Notes under the pieces: generated by a model
Told to the model about the DNA's origin: nothing
The model's input: the letters and a program-made list of their open reading frames with translations, nothing else
Database searches by the model: none
Assembly (NCBI GenBank): GCA_963626545.1
Contig: CAVFYJ010000014.1
Coordinates: forward strand, 1 to 46,057
Length of the DNA: 46,057 bases
Direction: 5' to 3'
Source of the DNA: Anthropogastromicrobium sp963626545
Lineage (GTDB): Bacteria; Bacillota; Clostridia; Lachnospirales; Lachnospiraceae
Made by a program: the position numbers and the translations under genes
Shown: positions 6,125 through 15,299 of the stretch, piece by piece
Layout of the letters: every line of letters starts with the position of its first letter
How positions within the stretch are numbered: position 1 is the stretch's first letter

Positions 6125-8929
6125 ATGAGCAAATTCACACTTGACTGGAAGCAGTATGCAGCGCTTGCAAGACAGGCTGCGGCTGAAGGCTGCGTGCTTC
6201 TGGAAAACAAAAACAATACCCTTCCTCTGTCCGAAGGAGAAAAATGCGCGGTATTTGGCCGCACTCAGTTTGAGTATTACAAGAGTGGAACCGGATCGGG
6301 CGGTCTGGTTAACACCAGCTACGTACATGATCTGGAGTATGCCTTGAATGAATCGTCTCTTGTAATTGACGAGGAAGTAAAAAATGCCTATAAGGATTGG
6401 TTAAAGGAGCATCCGTTTGACCTTGGAAATGGCTGGGCACAGGAGCCATGGTGCCAGGAGGAGATGCCGCTTAGTGATGAGCTGGTATCTGGTGCAGCTT
6501 CTCGCTGTCAAACTGCGTTAATCGTAATTGGACGTACCGCAGGTGAGGACCGCGACAATGCGGCTGAAAAAGGCAGCTGGTATCTGACCGACGACGAGGA
6601 GGCGATGCTTCAAACCGTATGTCGTCATTTCTCACGCACCGTTGTGATCTTAAATGTCGGAAATATCATTGATATGAGCTTTATTGACCGCTATGAACCA
6701 TCTTCTGTTCTGTACATCTGGCAGGGCGGTATGGAAGGCGGCTGTGGTGCCATCGATGTCCTGACAGGAAAAGTTCCGGCAAGTGGACGCTTGAGCGATA
6801 CCATTGCTTACCATATTGAGGACTATCCGTCCACACGAAATTTTAATTGTGAAGAGACGATTCGCTACGAGGAAGATATCTACGTTGGCTATCGTTACTT
6901 TGAGACTTTCGCAAAGAATAAGGTTCGCTACCCATTTGGATATGGTCTTTCCTATACGACATTTGATGTACAGGCTTCCCTTGATATGTGCTCTCTTCCG
7001 GCAGGACTTGCAAAAGGCGAGATTTCCATGGAGGACAGTTTCCAAGTCAATTATGATGTTACAAACACAGGCGATGTGGCTGGCAAGGAGACCGTACAGT
7101 TTTATGTACAGAAGCCACAGGGTGTTCTCGGAAAGCCATCCCGTGAGCTGATTCGTTTCACAAAGACAGAACTTCTTGAGGCTGGCGAAGGGGAATCTGG
7201 GATCCTTGCGATTGACTTCTATGCACTTGCCTCTTATGACGACAGTGGGATTACCGGACACGCCTTCAGCTATGTACTTGAGGAAGGTACGTATACCATC
7301 TTTGCCGGTACCAATGTGCGCGATGCAAAGGAAATCGGAAGCTTTGCGCTAACAAGCACTGTTGTTTTACAGGAACTTGCACAGCAGCTTGCCCCGCGCC
7401 GCCATCTTGAGCGCATCACACCAAAGGCAAATGAGGACGGCACCTTTACTCCTGTCATTCAGGCAGCTCCTGTTTACCTACAGCATTATAAGGAAGATAC
7501 CTGCCCACAGTGCGCCGATTACACAGGTGATAAGGGTTATTCCCTTGATGATGTGAAGTCTGGCATTGTTTCTATGGACGATTTTCTTGCACAGCTTACA
7601 GATCTGGATCTGTGCCACATGGTAAAGGGCGAAGGTATGTCCAGCCCGAAGGTCACTCCTGGAACTGCTGCTGCATTCGGTGGTCTCACCCCAGCGCTTA
7701 CTCACTTTGGCATCCCAGCTGGCTGCTGTACCGACGGCCCGTCCGGTCTTCGTATGGACTGCGGCACAAACGCATTTAGTCTTCCTGGCGGAACTTTGCT
7801 TGCCTGCACATTCAATACCAGTCTGAACGCCGATCTGTTTGAGATGGAAGGCCTCGAGATGCGAAACAATCATATTGAGAGCCTGCTTGGACCTGGCATG
7901 AATATTCACCGCTGTCCATTAAATGGCCGTAACTTCGAGTATTTTTCTGAGGATCCGCTTTTAAGTGGCGCAATCGCTACCGCTCAGTTAGAGGGTATGG
8001 GACGCGCTGGTGTGACCGGAACGATCAAGCATTTCTGTGGAAACAATCAGGAATATCATCGTCGTTTTGTTGACAGCGTAATTTCCGAGCGTGCGCTACG
8101 CGAAATCTACTTAAAGGGCTTTGAGATCGCCGTCAGAAGCGGCTACGCAAGCTCCATCATGACGACCTACGGCAGCGTAAACGGTCTTTGGACCGCAGGA
8201 AACCCACAGTTAAATACCGATGTTTTACGCGGTGAGTGGGACTTTGATGGCATCGTCATGACGGACTGGTGGGCAGAGATCAACAATGCACCGGGCGACA
8301 AGCCATCCCGCGAGAAATTTGCCGCTATGGTTCTTGCTCAGAATGATATTTATATGGTAACTTCTGATACGATTCAGGTAATGGGGGATCTTGAGGCAGC
8401 CCTTGCAAGTGGCCGCTTAGAGCGCCGTCATCTGGTTCGCTGTGCAGCAAACATCTGCCATTTCCTGATGAACTCTCCTGCTCTGCTTCGTCTAACTGGA
8501 AAAGAACCTGAAATTGAGCTTGTCAATGTACCAGAAAACGCACAGGTAACTTCCATGTTTGATATCACCTATTATGATGTCATCGGCACCACCACCCTTC
8601 CTCTCACCGATATTTCCAGTGAAAAGGGTGACAGCCATATGTTTGGAATCAATACCGAAGGCTTTGGCACCTTTTGCATCAGCATTACTGCTTCCTCCGA
8701 GTCCACGCCACTCGCTCAGATGCCAGTATCTGTCTTCGTAGACAATCAGCTGTTTGGCACCTACAGCTTCAACGGAAGCGAAGGAAAGGAAGTGACTCTT
8801 TCCAGAGAGGGCGGCGTATTTGGCTTCCACCACTATGTACGTCTGTACTTTGGTCAGGGCGGTCTCAACCCGATCTCCATCACATTTGAACCAGTCGACA
8901 TCGTTACCAGCTTTACCGATAAGGATTGA
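6125..8929 (+). CDS. GH3 family beta-glucosidase with permuted domain order
   Basis: This 934-residue glycoside hydrolase has its domains in reversed order. The N-terminal third is the (alpha/beta)6 GH3-C domain (AAAEGCVLLENKNNTLPLS; TAGEDRDN with the probable acid/base Glu141). The middle is a fibronectin III-like domain (about 320-430). The C-terminal half is the GH3-N TIM barrel (TDGPSGLRM, GPGMNIHRCPLNGRNFEYF, KHFCGNNQE), ending with the nucleophile in GIVMTDWW (Asp714). This order is known from rumen enzymes of Ruminococcus albus and Butyrivibrio. There is no signal peptide, so it is probably cytoplasmic and acts on imported beta-glucosides or oligosaccharides; glucoside versus xyloside cannot be told. 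RBS AAAGGAA precedes the ATG. No transporter or regulator gene lies next to it. Confidence 0.88.
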   Translation: MSKFTLDWKQYAALARQAAAEGCVLLENKNNTLPLSEGEKCAVFGRTQFEYYKSGTGSGGLVNTSYVHDLEYALNESSLVIDEEVKNAYKDWLKEHPFDLGNGWAQEPWCQEEMPLSDELVSGAASRCQTALIVIGRTAGEDRDNAAEKGSWYLTDDEEAMLQTVCRHFSRTVVILNVGNIIDMSFIDRYEPSSVLYIWQGGMEGGCGAIDVLTGKVPASGRLSDTIAYHIEDYPSTRNFNCEETIRYEEDIYVGYRYFETFAKNKVRYPFGYGLSYTTFDVQASLDMCSLPAGLAKGEISMEDSFQVNYDVTNTGDVAGKETVQFYVQKPQGVLGKPSRELIRFTKTELLEAGEGESGILAIDFYALASYDDSGITGHAFSYVLEEGTYTIFAGTNVRDAKEIGSFALTSTVVLQELAQQLAPRRHLERITPKANEDGTFTPVIQAAPVYLQHYKEDTCPQCADYTGDKGYSLDDVKSGIVSMDDFLAQLTDLDLCHMVKGEGMSSPKVTPGTAAAFGGLTPALTHFGIPAGCCTDGPSGLRMDCGTNAFSLPGGTLLACTFNTSLNADLFEMEGLEMRNNHIESLLGPGMNIHRCPLNGRNFEYFSEDPLLSGAIATAQLEGMGRAGVTGTIKHFCGNNQEYHRRFVDSVISERALREIYLKGFEIAVRSGYASSIMTTYGSVNGLWTAGNPQLNTDVLRGEWDFDGIVMTDWWAEINNAPGDKPSREKFAAMVLAQNDIYMVTSDTIQVMGDLEAALASGRLERRHLVRCAANICHFLMNSPALLRLTGKEPEIELVNVPENAQVTSMFDITYYDVIGTTTLPLTDISSEKGDSHMFGINTEGFGTFCISITASSESTPLAQMPVSVFVDNQLFGTYSFNGSEGKEVTLSREGGVFGFHHYVRLYFGQGGLNPISITFEPVDIVTSFTDKD

Positions 8930-9000
8930 TGCATGGATGCTTAATCGTTGATGAAGCACCATCGGTAACGGATAAAGAAACAATTTGATACGAATCGAAA

Positions 9001-9057
9001 AGGGCGATCATTGTTCGGTGCCATTTGACCGGACAATGATCGCCCTTACTTTTTTTA
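9001..9057. terminator. Bidirectional terminator between GH3 gene and trpS
   Basis: AGGGCGATCATTGT (9001-9014) pairs perfectly with 9033-9046; after a T-G pair the stem continues as CGGT/ACCG around an 8-nt loop. An A run precedes it and a T run follows (9050-9057), so it can end transcripts in both directions. It serves the convergent GH3 and trpS genes; the trpS stop is at 9061. Confidence 0.9.
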
Positions 9058-9060
9058 CTT

Positions 9061-10149
9061 TTAGATTCCCTGATACTTCTCGCTCTGTGCCTTGATCAGC
9101 TCAGCATCATCGAAGTAGTTGATCTTCATTGCGCTCTTTACCTCAGATAAGGTCTGTGCTGCAACCTCTCTTGCAGCCTCGGTACCCTTACGCAGGATGT
9201 TGTAGACTTCCGGAATATCCTTCTCGTATTCCTTACGTCTCTTACAGATCGGCTCTAACTCCTCCTGAACGATATTGTTCAAGAACTTCTTTACCTTAAC
9301 ATCGCCCAGACCGCCTCTTGTGTAATGAGCCTTCAGCTCGTCCAGATTTGCGTAATCCGGCAAGTATCTCTCGAAGTGTTCCGGTCTGCAGAATGCATCC
9401 AGATAGGTAAATACGGTGTTGCCCTCAAGGTGTCCCGGATCGCTTACCAAAAGATGCTGCGGGTCGGTGTACATGCTCATGATCTTCTTCTTTACATCAT
9501 CAGCGCTGTCAGCCAGATAGATGCAGTTTCCAAGAGACTTGCTCATCTTTGCCTTGCCGTCGATACCTGGCAGACGCAGACACGCCTGATTGGTGGAAAT
9601 CAGCGCGGTCGGCTCAACTAATACCTCATCGTAAACGGTGTTGAACTTACGAACGATCTCTCTTGTCTGCTCGATCATTGGAAGCTGATCCTCGCCAACC
9701 GGAACGGTTGTTGCCTTAAATGCGGTGATATCAGCAGCCTGGCTGATCGGGTAGGTGAAGAATCCAACCGGAATACTTGCCTCAAAATTTCTCATCTGAA
9801 TCTCAGACTTTACAGTAGGATTTCTCTGAAGTCTTGCAACGGTAACGAGATCCATATAATAGAAAGTCAGCTCACACAGTTCTGGAATCTGGGACTGAAT
9901 TAAGAGGTTGCTCTTTGTCGGATCCAATCCACAAGAGAGGTAATCAAGTGCTACCTCAATGATATTCTGACGAACCTTCTCTGGATTCTCAATGTTATCG
10001 GTCAATGCCTGTGCATCTGCAATCATAATAAAAATCTTGGAATAGTCACCGGAGTTCTGCAACTCTACTCGTCTTCTAAGAGAGCCTACATAATGCCCTA
10101 CATGAAGTCTTCCTGTCGGTCTGTCACCTGTTAATATAATCTTTTCCAT
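9061..10149 (-). CDS. trpS: Tryptophanyl-tRNA synthetase
   Basis: This 362-residue class Ic aminoacyl-tRNA synthetase charges tRNA-Trp. It shows the HIGH-equivalent HVGH in DRPTGRLHVGHYVGSL at the N-terminus and KMSKS in DGKAKMSKSLGN, the two ATP-handling signatures. The length is normal for the family. A weak AGGAAAGG lies about 12 nt before the ATG. The promoter at 10214-10242 leaves only a short leader, so there is no T-box, which is the usual tRNA-sensing control of Clostridial synthetase genes. Confidence 0.95.
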   Translation of the reverse strand: MEKIILTGDRPTGRLHVGHYVGSLRRRVELQNSGDYSKIFIMIADAQALTDNIENPEKVRQNIIEVALDYLSCGLDPTKSNLLIQSQIPELCELTFYYMDLVTVARLQRNPTVKSEIQMRNFEASIPVGFFTYPISQAADITAFKATTVPVGEDQLPMIEQTREIVRKFNTVYDEVLVEPTALISTNQACLRLPGIDGKAKMSKSLGNCIYLADSADDVKKKIMSMYTDPQHLLVSDPGHLEGNTVFTYLDAFCRPEHFERYLPDYANLDELKAHYTRGGLGDVKVKKFLNNIVQEELEPICKRRKEYEKDIPEVYNILRKGTEAAREVAAQTLSEVKSAMKINYFDDAELIKAQSEKYQGI

Positions 10150-10213
10150 GGTCTGTTTTTACCTTTCCTAGTTACTGTCGCCAGTCGAATCTCGACCTTT
10201 GAACCTTGGTATA

Positions 10214-10242
10214 ATCATATCTCACTTTTCGCCGTACGTCAA
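10214..10242 (-). promoter_or_regulatory. Promoter for trpS
   Basis: On the minus strand, TTGACG (10242-10237), a 17-nt spacer and TATGAT (10219-10214). It starts about 20 bases beyond the stop of the LTA-synthase-like gene and gives a leader of roughly 55-60 nt. Confidence 0.7.
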
Positions 10243-10262
10243 TCAAAACTATCGGGCAGCGC

Positions 10263-12392
10263 TCACTCCCCACCCTTTCCATTCTCAATCGTCAGCTTGC
10301 AATTCTTCGTGGTACTCAGAATCGTCTTTCCGTAATCATCCTGCTGCGCCACGCACACCTCGATGTCACCATCTAAATCCAGTCCATCGAGCTTAATCAG
10401 ATTCTGGTGCTGTGATGACGGCTCATACTGTTTTCCATTTATGATAACGATAGAAAATTCATTAAAGTTGCTTCCATACAGCCACATCGTGCCGTCCTTA
10501 TATACTACGCGATCAAGCGTAATTGGCAGAATGCCCATCTGAAGCTTTGTCGGCTGATATGGATTGGTACCGCCAAACACCTCCTGATCGCCGTACAGCA
10601 TATCATACTCAATCACAGCCATGGAATCAAGATATGCGCTCTCATTTGCATTCTGTTCCTTAAAGTATTTCTGATGATAGCGGAACATAATGCCTTCATT
10701 GATACCCATTCGCTGCATTACATAGGCACCCAGCTGATATGCTTCCACATTTTTGTCCTGTTTTTCCATCTGGAAATTACTCCACAAAACATATTTTGTA
10801 GTAAACAGATTTCCCTGATTCATATCCGTCTCCTCGATGCCAAGGCTCGGCAGATGATCGCCGTACATAACAAGAATACACGGCTCATCAAATTCCTTGA
10901 GCTGTCTGGTCAACTCGGCTACAAACAAATCCATCTCATAAATCTGATTTGCGTAGTAGGTCAGCTGATTCTGTCTGGCCTCGTCATCCTCATTCAAGGT
11001 TACCTTGATATGCGGATCACTTAACACCTGCTCGGTCGGATAGGAACCGTGACCCTGAACAGAAATTGTGTAGATAAAATCGCTTGTATCGGTTGACTTC
11101 ATCGCCTCGATGATATTGGAGGTCAGTACCTTATCCTTCGCCCAGTTCTCCGGTGTGTAGGTCAAATTGTACATGTACTCCATACTGGTAAACGTATCAA
11201 ATCCCAGACGGGAGAATACCATGTTTCGATTGTAGAATGTTGCCGAGTTATTATGAATTGCGTGAGATGTGTAGCCGATGCTGTCATAACAATATGGAAG
11301 ACTCTCACAGGTCTGCTCACGAAGCACGGTCTGATATGGATACTCGCCGCAGCCAAAGAAATCCAGATTCATACCAGTTAAAATCTCAAACTCAGTATTT
11401 GCGGTTCCCGCACCGACAGACGGAACACTCAAAAATCCTGAGGAACAGGTCTCAAACAGGCAATGGAAATTCGGAATCGGATCCTCATTGACCATCACAT
11501 CATTCAAATCGGTGATATCAAAGAAGGACTCCAACTGAAGGTAAATAACATTGACACCTGCATTCTCATACTCATCGATGGATGCCTTCGTCTCCTCCTC
11601 GTAGACCTCCTCGGTCTTTGCCTCTGCCACCTGTGTCTCAACCGGGTCGATCTCGACCTCTGTATTGACCGGAACGACCTCCTCGTCAAGAATGTTCTCT
11701 ACCTTCTTGGCATCGTAATTGTCCGGCTTGGAAATTCCGGTGCTGATGTATGAATTGGTAAAGCAATACGCAAGTCCATAAGTTTGATAGGCCTCTGCAA
11801 TGTTGCTGAAGTTACGCGGCAAAATAGAGGACCAACGACCAACAGACCAGAAATATACCGTCAACAGTGAAACAACGATTACGCTGGCTGCGCCCTTCTT
11901 ATAATTTGGTCGCTTCGTAAGCCGTGCGGCCTTTCGAAACAGCACAATTATCAGCACAATGCACGCTGCAATCACGGCTCCGATTGCAACAAAACCAATT
12001 CCGGAAACATAGTGATTCATAACCTGCATTGCAGAATCAATCAGGCTCAAATCGTGCCAGTTAAACGGTGTGGTACGAAACATTAACAATACAAAGTCTG
12101 TCACACCGATTGCCCCCCAGAAAATCGCCACCAGTCCTCGTACAAACCCCCAGCGCTTTGTCAGAAACATCAGTGAATAGGTGGCAAGCACAATCATAAA
12201 ATTCATAAAGAACAGATGCGGCATCATAAATAGGAAGCGCAATACGCTAAACAACGACTTTCGGCTTAACAGTTCCAACAAAAAAACAGTTATAAACGTG
12301 CTGCCAAACCACACCGCAAGCGGGTGACACTCTAACCGCAGCCATCCCTCATTTTTTATCTTCTCTGCAAAGGATTTCTTTTTCCCTTTCAT
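10263..12392 (-). CDS. LTA synthase family membrane sulfatase (LtaS-like)
   Basis: This 709-residue protein has about five N-terminal membrane helices (to about residue 175), then an extracellular sulfatase-fold domain (about 265-560) and a roughly 100-residue C-terminal beta-rich extension resembling an IPT/TIG-type domain. Catalytic features: VNVIYLQLESFFD (first metal-binding Glu), GTANTEF with the likely nucleophile Thr330, SHAIHNN, and the metal-binding VMYGDHLP. The family transfers glycerol phosphate or other phospho-groups onto cell-envelope glycolipids or polymers. The extra C-terminal domain and the TANTEF version of the nucleophile loop differ from classical LtaS, so the acceptor may not be LTA itself. 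GAGAGGAG is the ribosome site. The upstream gap holds four 13-bp repeats. Confidence 0.85.
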   Translation of the reverse strand: MKGKKKSFAEKIKNEGWLRLECHPLAVWFGSTFITVFLLELLSRKSLFSVLRFLFMMPHLFFMNFMIVLATYSLMFLTKRWGFVRGLVAIFWGAIGVTDFVLLMFRTTPFNWHDLSLIDSAMQVMNHYVSGIGFVAIGAVIAACIVLIIVLFRKAARLTKRPNYKKGAASVIVVSLLTVYFWSVGRWSSILPRNFSNIAEAYQTYGLAYCFTNSYISTGISKPDNYDAKKVENILDEEVVPVNTEVEIDPVETQVAEAKTEEVYEEETKASIDEYENAGVNVIYLQLESFFDITDLNDVMVNEDPIPNFHCLFETCSSGFLSVPSVGAGTANTEFEILTGMNLDFFGCGEYPYQTVLREQTCESLPYCYDSIGYTSHAIHNNSATFYNRNMVFSRLGFDTFTSMEYMYNLTYTPENWAKDKVLTSNIIEAMKSTDTSDFIYTISVQGHGSYPTEQVLSDPHIKVTLNEDDEARQNQLTYYANQIYEMDLFVAELTRQLKEFDEPCILVMYGDHLPSLGIEETDMNQGNLFTTKYVLWSNFQMEKQDKNVEAYQLGAYVMQRMGINEGIMFRYHQKYFKEQNANESAYLDSMAVIEYDMLYGDQEVFGGTNPYQPTKLQMGILPITLDRVVYKDGTMWLYGSNFNEFSIVIINGKQYEPSSQHQNLIKLDGLDLDGDIEVCVAQQDDYGKTILSTTKNCKLTIENGKGGE

Positions 12393-12435
12393 CGAATTTT
12401 TCTTCTCCTCTCAGTCTCATCTCAATCTCATCACG

Positions 12436-12487
12436 CTTTGATCGTTCTCTTTGATCATTTTCTTTGATCATTCTCTTCGATACTCAT
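12436..12487. repeat. Four 13-bp tandem repeats in the LTA-synthase-like leader
   Basis: Four back-to-back 13-mers: CTTTGATCGTTCT, CTTTGATCATTTT, CTTTGATCATTCT and CTTCGATACTCAT. In gene orientation the unit reads AATGATCAAAG, which contains the palindrome TGATCA. They lie 44-95 bases before the start codon of the gene at 10263-12392. They may be regulator sites or a slippage-prone spacer; there is no CRISPR-like architecture. Confidence 0.75.
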
Positions 12488-12514
12488 TTTTCTCGAATCA
12501 TTATTTACAGATCA

Positions 12515-15238
12515 TTATTTTCCTTTTTTATTTTCCTTCTCATTCCCCAGATCTTTATGATTCGGATTCAGGCGAATCTCATCCAGCTTTTTCTTTACCT
12601 CCTCGGACGTCTCATGGAACAAATAGACCTTTCCGCTGTCTGATTTTATGCCACACATCTCCCGAATCTCATGACCTGCGCTCTCGATTTGCTTCTTTAA
12701 GCCAAGCGCCGACATGCGCACGCCACCCTGTCCGAGAATAATGACCTGTTCAAGACCATCTGACGTGGCAACGGTAACGCGGTGCTTTCGTCCCATCGCA
12801 TGAACCGTCTTTTCGATGTACTGATCCGCCGTCTCCGCTTCCCTCGTATAGACAACATAAATATTGTGATATTTTTCGACATGCTCGGTGCCGCCTGGTA
12901 CCTTGTATGCATCAAAGACAAGAATCAGCTTGCACTTGTTGTAGCCCTGATAATTGCTCAAAATGTCCATCAGTGTCAGACGCGCCGCCGCGATATCGGT
13001 CTTGGAAAGCTCGTTTAGCTCCGGCCATCCAAAGATAATGTTGTAGCCATCAACAAGCAGATATTCTTCCTCAGGCTGTTTTTTCTTGGACGGACGATAC
13101 GTAGATGCTCCCTTTGGCGCGGAGGACTGATATTGCTCCTCATCGTCCTGTCGGTACACCTTTACTGGACCGTAGGTGCGCTCAAAGATCTGCTTTAGCT
13201 CCTCGTTTTCCGCCTCGTAATCCTGAAGTGAGCGCACCGATTCCTGTTTGGCACGTTTGGCTTCCTCGGCTGCGCGCTGCAAGACTTCATCCTCGTCCTC
13301 CTGCTCCATGCCCTCAAGATGCATATACTCTGGCACCTCGTACCACGGAACAACAAAACCAGCGCCATGTGCGCAGAATACCGAGTCCGGCGTGTTTGCC
13401 AGATCCGCCTCTGCAAAATAGCCGATGCGCTCAATCACTTCCTCCTCGTTGTGACACGGCGCATAGCCCTTTAACGTACAAAAAATTCGTCCGCGGCCTC
13501 TGCTGTAGGCAACGACCTCTCGCTGGTAGCCACGCATCTCGGATACTGGTGCCGTTCCAGAAAGGATGCTCATCTCCCCCTCCTGCTCCGGCGCTGAGAA
13601 GGTGCCGCACATCTGCTGAATATCGTTCATCGCCCTTCCGACACACTCCGATGGAATCTCGAGTCGATACGCGTAGACAGGCTCTAACAGTCGGCTCTTT
13701 GCCTGCATCAGTCCCTGACGCACCGCACGGTAGGTTGCCTGACGGAAATCGCCGCCCTCCGTGTGCTTAATGTGCGCACGTCCCGCGATCAATGTAATCT
13801 TTGTATCGGTCAACTCCGAGCCAGTCAACACACCTTTGTGATGCTTTTCCTCAAGGTGCGTCAGCACAAGACGCTGCCAGTTCTTTGCAAGCATATCCTC
13901 GCTGCAATTTGTCTCATAGACCATACCGCTGCCCGGTTCACCCGGCTCAATCAGAAGATGCACCTCTGCATAGTGGCGAAGTGGTTCGAAATGACCGATT
14001 CCCTCAACGGTATTTTCCACCGTTTCCTTATAAATAATCGAGCCAGAGGTAAACGATGCCTCCACGCCGAAGCGCTCACGAATTAAGCTCTGCAAGATCT
14101 CAATCTGCACCTCTCCCATGACGCGCGCGTGAATCTCTGATGTCTCCTCCTGCCACACAAGCTGCAGCTGCGGTTCTTCCTCTTCTAATACAGATAACTT
14201 TCGATACATCTCATGAATGTCAATTTCCGGTGGGAAGGACACACAATATGTAAGGACAGGCTCGAGAATCGGTGATTGTGCCTGTGTCTCGCAGCCAAGC
14301 CCCTGTCCGGCAAATGTATTGTTTAAGCCCGTTACCGCACAGACCATGCCCGCCGATGCCTCTGCAATCGGCGTAAACGAAGCACCGGAATACAGACGAA
14401 TCTGGTCCACCTTCTCCTCGCCAATCACCTGCTTTGCCTTTAACACGCCGCCTGTCACCTTCAGATACGTCAGGCGCTTTCCCTGCGCATCTCGGGCGAT
14501 CTTAAACACGCGCGCACCAAACTCATCGCCATAATTTTGTGTCACCGTGTAGGTTTCAAAGCCCTCCAGAAATTCGGTCACGCCCTGCATCTTTAATGCT
14601 GAGCCAAAATAGCACGGAAACAGTTTTCGCGCTTTGATCTGCGCGCGAATCTGCTCCGTCGTAATGCCGCCTCCTTCAAAAAACTGCTCTAGCAGCTCCT
14701 CATCGGTCTCTGCCAGACGCTCGTCAAAGTTTTCAGAATCGGAAAAATCCACGCATCGCCCATCGAGGCGCTTTTGCAGCTGCGTCAGTGTTCCCTTTCG
14801 GTCAGCACCCTGCTGATCCATCTTGTTGATAAAAAGAAAGACGGGAACGTTGTACTGCTTTAACAGACGCCACAACGTCTGCACGTGACCAGAAACACCG
14901 TCCGCCACGCTGATGACTAAAATTGCATAGTCAAGCACCTGAAGCGTGCGCTCCATCTCTGCGGAGAAGTCCACGTGGCCAGGCGTGTCTAATAGTGTTA
15001 ATTTTCTTGCTTTTAAGGACAACTCTGCCTGCTTGGAAAAAATTGTGATTCCTCGATTCTTCTCAAGCTCGTATGTGTCCAAAAATGCATCCTTATGGTC
15101 GACCCTTCCCAGCTTTCTTGTACCTCCGGTCAGATAGAGCATACTCTCAGCTAGGGTTGTCTTTCCTGCATCTACGTGTGCCACGATTCCAGCAACGGTA
15201 TGTGCATTTTCCATTCTCTTCTGAGCTGTTTGCTCCAT
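12515..15238 (-). CDS. TetM/EF-G-like ribosomal GTPase fused to a C-terminal YacP/Rae1-type NYN nuclease
   Basis: This is a 907-residue two-part protein. Residues 1 to about 640 are a translation-factor GTPase of the ribosomal-protection type: G1 AHVDAGKTT, RGITI, DTPGH and NKMD, followed by EF-G-like domains II to V (for example AHIKHTEGGDFRQATYR). An acidic helical linker (about 650-720) leads to an NYN domain (about 725-870) matching YacP/Rae1: VDGYNIIFGWP, VFDAYKVPGG, ETADQYIEK, VATSDGLEQ and GQGGVRMSA. The acidic residues expected for metal-dependent RNA cleavage are all present (Asp730, Asp776, Asp805, Asp827). Rae1 of Bacillus is known to cut mRNA in the ribosomal A-site, so the fusion suggests a GTPase that delivers a nuclease to stalled ribosomes. 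AGGAGG lies 8 nt before the ATG. It follows hflX after 61 bp. Confidence 0.88.
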   Translation of the reverse strand: MEQTAQKRMENAHTVAGIVAHVDAGKTTLAESMLYLTGGTRKLGRVDHKDAFLDTYELEKNRGITIFSKQAELSLKARKLTLLDTPGHVDFSAEMERTLQVLDYAILVISVADGVSGHVQTLWRLLKQYNVPVFLFINKMDQQGADRKGTLTQLQKRLDGRCVDFSDSENFDERLAETDEELLEQFFEGGGITTEQIRAQIKARKLFPCYFGSALKMQGVTEFLEGFETYTVTQNYGDEFGARVFKIARDAQGKRLTYLKVTGGVLKAKQVIGEEKVDQIRLYSGASFTPIAEASAGMVCAVTGLNNTFAGQGLGCETQAQSPILEPVLTYCVSFPPEIDIHEMYRKLSVLEEEEPQLQLVWQEETSEIHARVMGEVQIEILQSLIRERFGVEASFTSGSIIYKETVENTVEGIGHFEPLRHYAEVHLLIEPGEPGSGMVYETNCSEDMLAKNWQRLVLTHLEEKHHKGVLTGSELTDTKITLIAGRAHIKHTEGGDFRQATYRAVRQGLMQAKSRLLEPVYAYRLEIPSECVGRAMNDIQQMCGTFSAPEQEGEMSILSGTAPVSEMRGYQREVVAYSRGRGRIFCTLKGYAPCHNEEEVIERIGYFAEADLANTPDSVFCAHGAGFVVPWYEVPEYMHLEGMEQEDEDEVLQRAAEEAKRAKQESVRSLQDYEAENEELKQIFERTYGPVKVYRQDDEEQYQSSAPKGASTYRPSKKKQPEEEYLLVDGYNIIFGWPELNELSKTDIAAARLTLMDILSNYQGYNKCKLILVFDAYKVPGGTEHVEKYHNIYVVYTREAETADQYIEKTVHAMGRKHRVTVATSDGLEQVIILGQGGVRMSALGLKKQIESAGHEIREMCGIKSDSGKVYLFHETSEEVKKKLDEIRLNPNHKDLGNEKENKKGK

Positions 15239-15299
15239 TTTCGGGTCCTCCTATTTCTTACTGAATCTAGTTTTACTGAATAGTTACCTGAAGTTAATT

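Noticed and set aside
6650..7261. 203-codon minus-strand frame inside the GH3 gene
   Set aside because: Antisense shadow of a well-supported glucosidase; no start signal and no recognisable domain.
12436..12487. CRISPR array
   Set aside because: Units are only 13 bp, directly adjacent with no spacers, and no cas genes are present.
13105..13770. Long plus-strand open frame opposite the GTPase-NYN gene
   Set aside because: It lies wholly antisense to a gene with clear domain motifs, is rich in Arg, Pro and Ser as expected for a shadow frame, and has no ribosome site.
12515..15238. Acquired tetracycline resistance gene on a mobile element
   Set aside because: Base usage resembles the neighbours, no integrase or mobilisation genes are near, and the NYN fusion and hflX linkage point to a resident gene.
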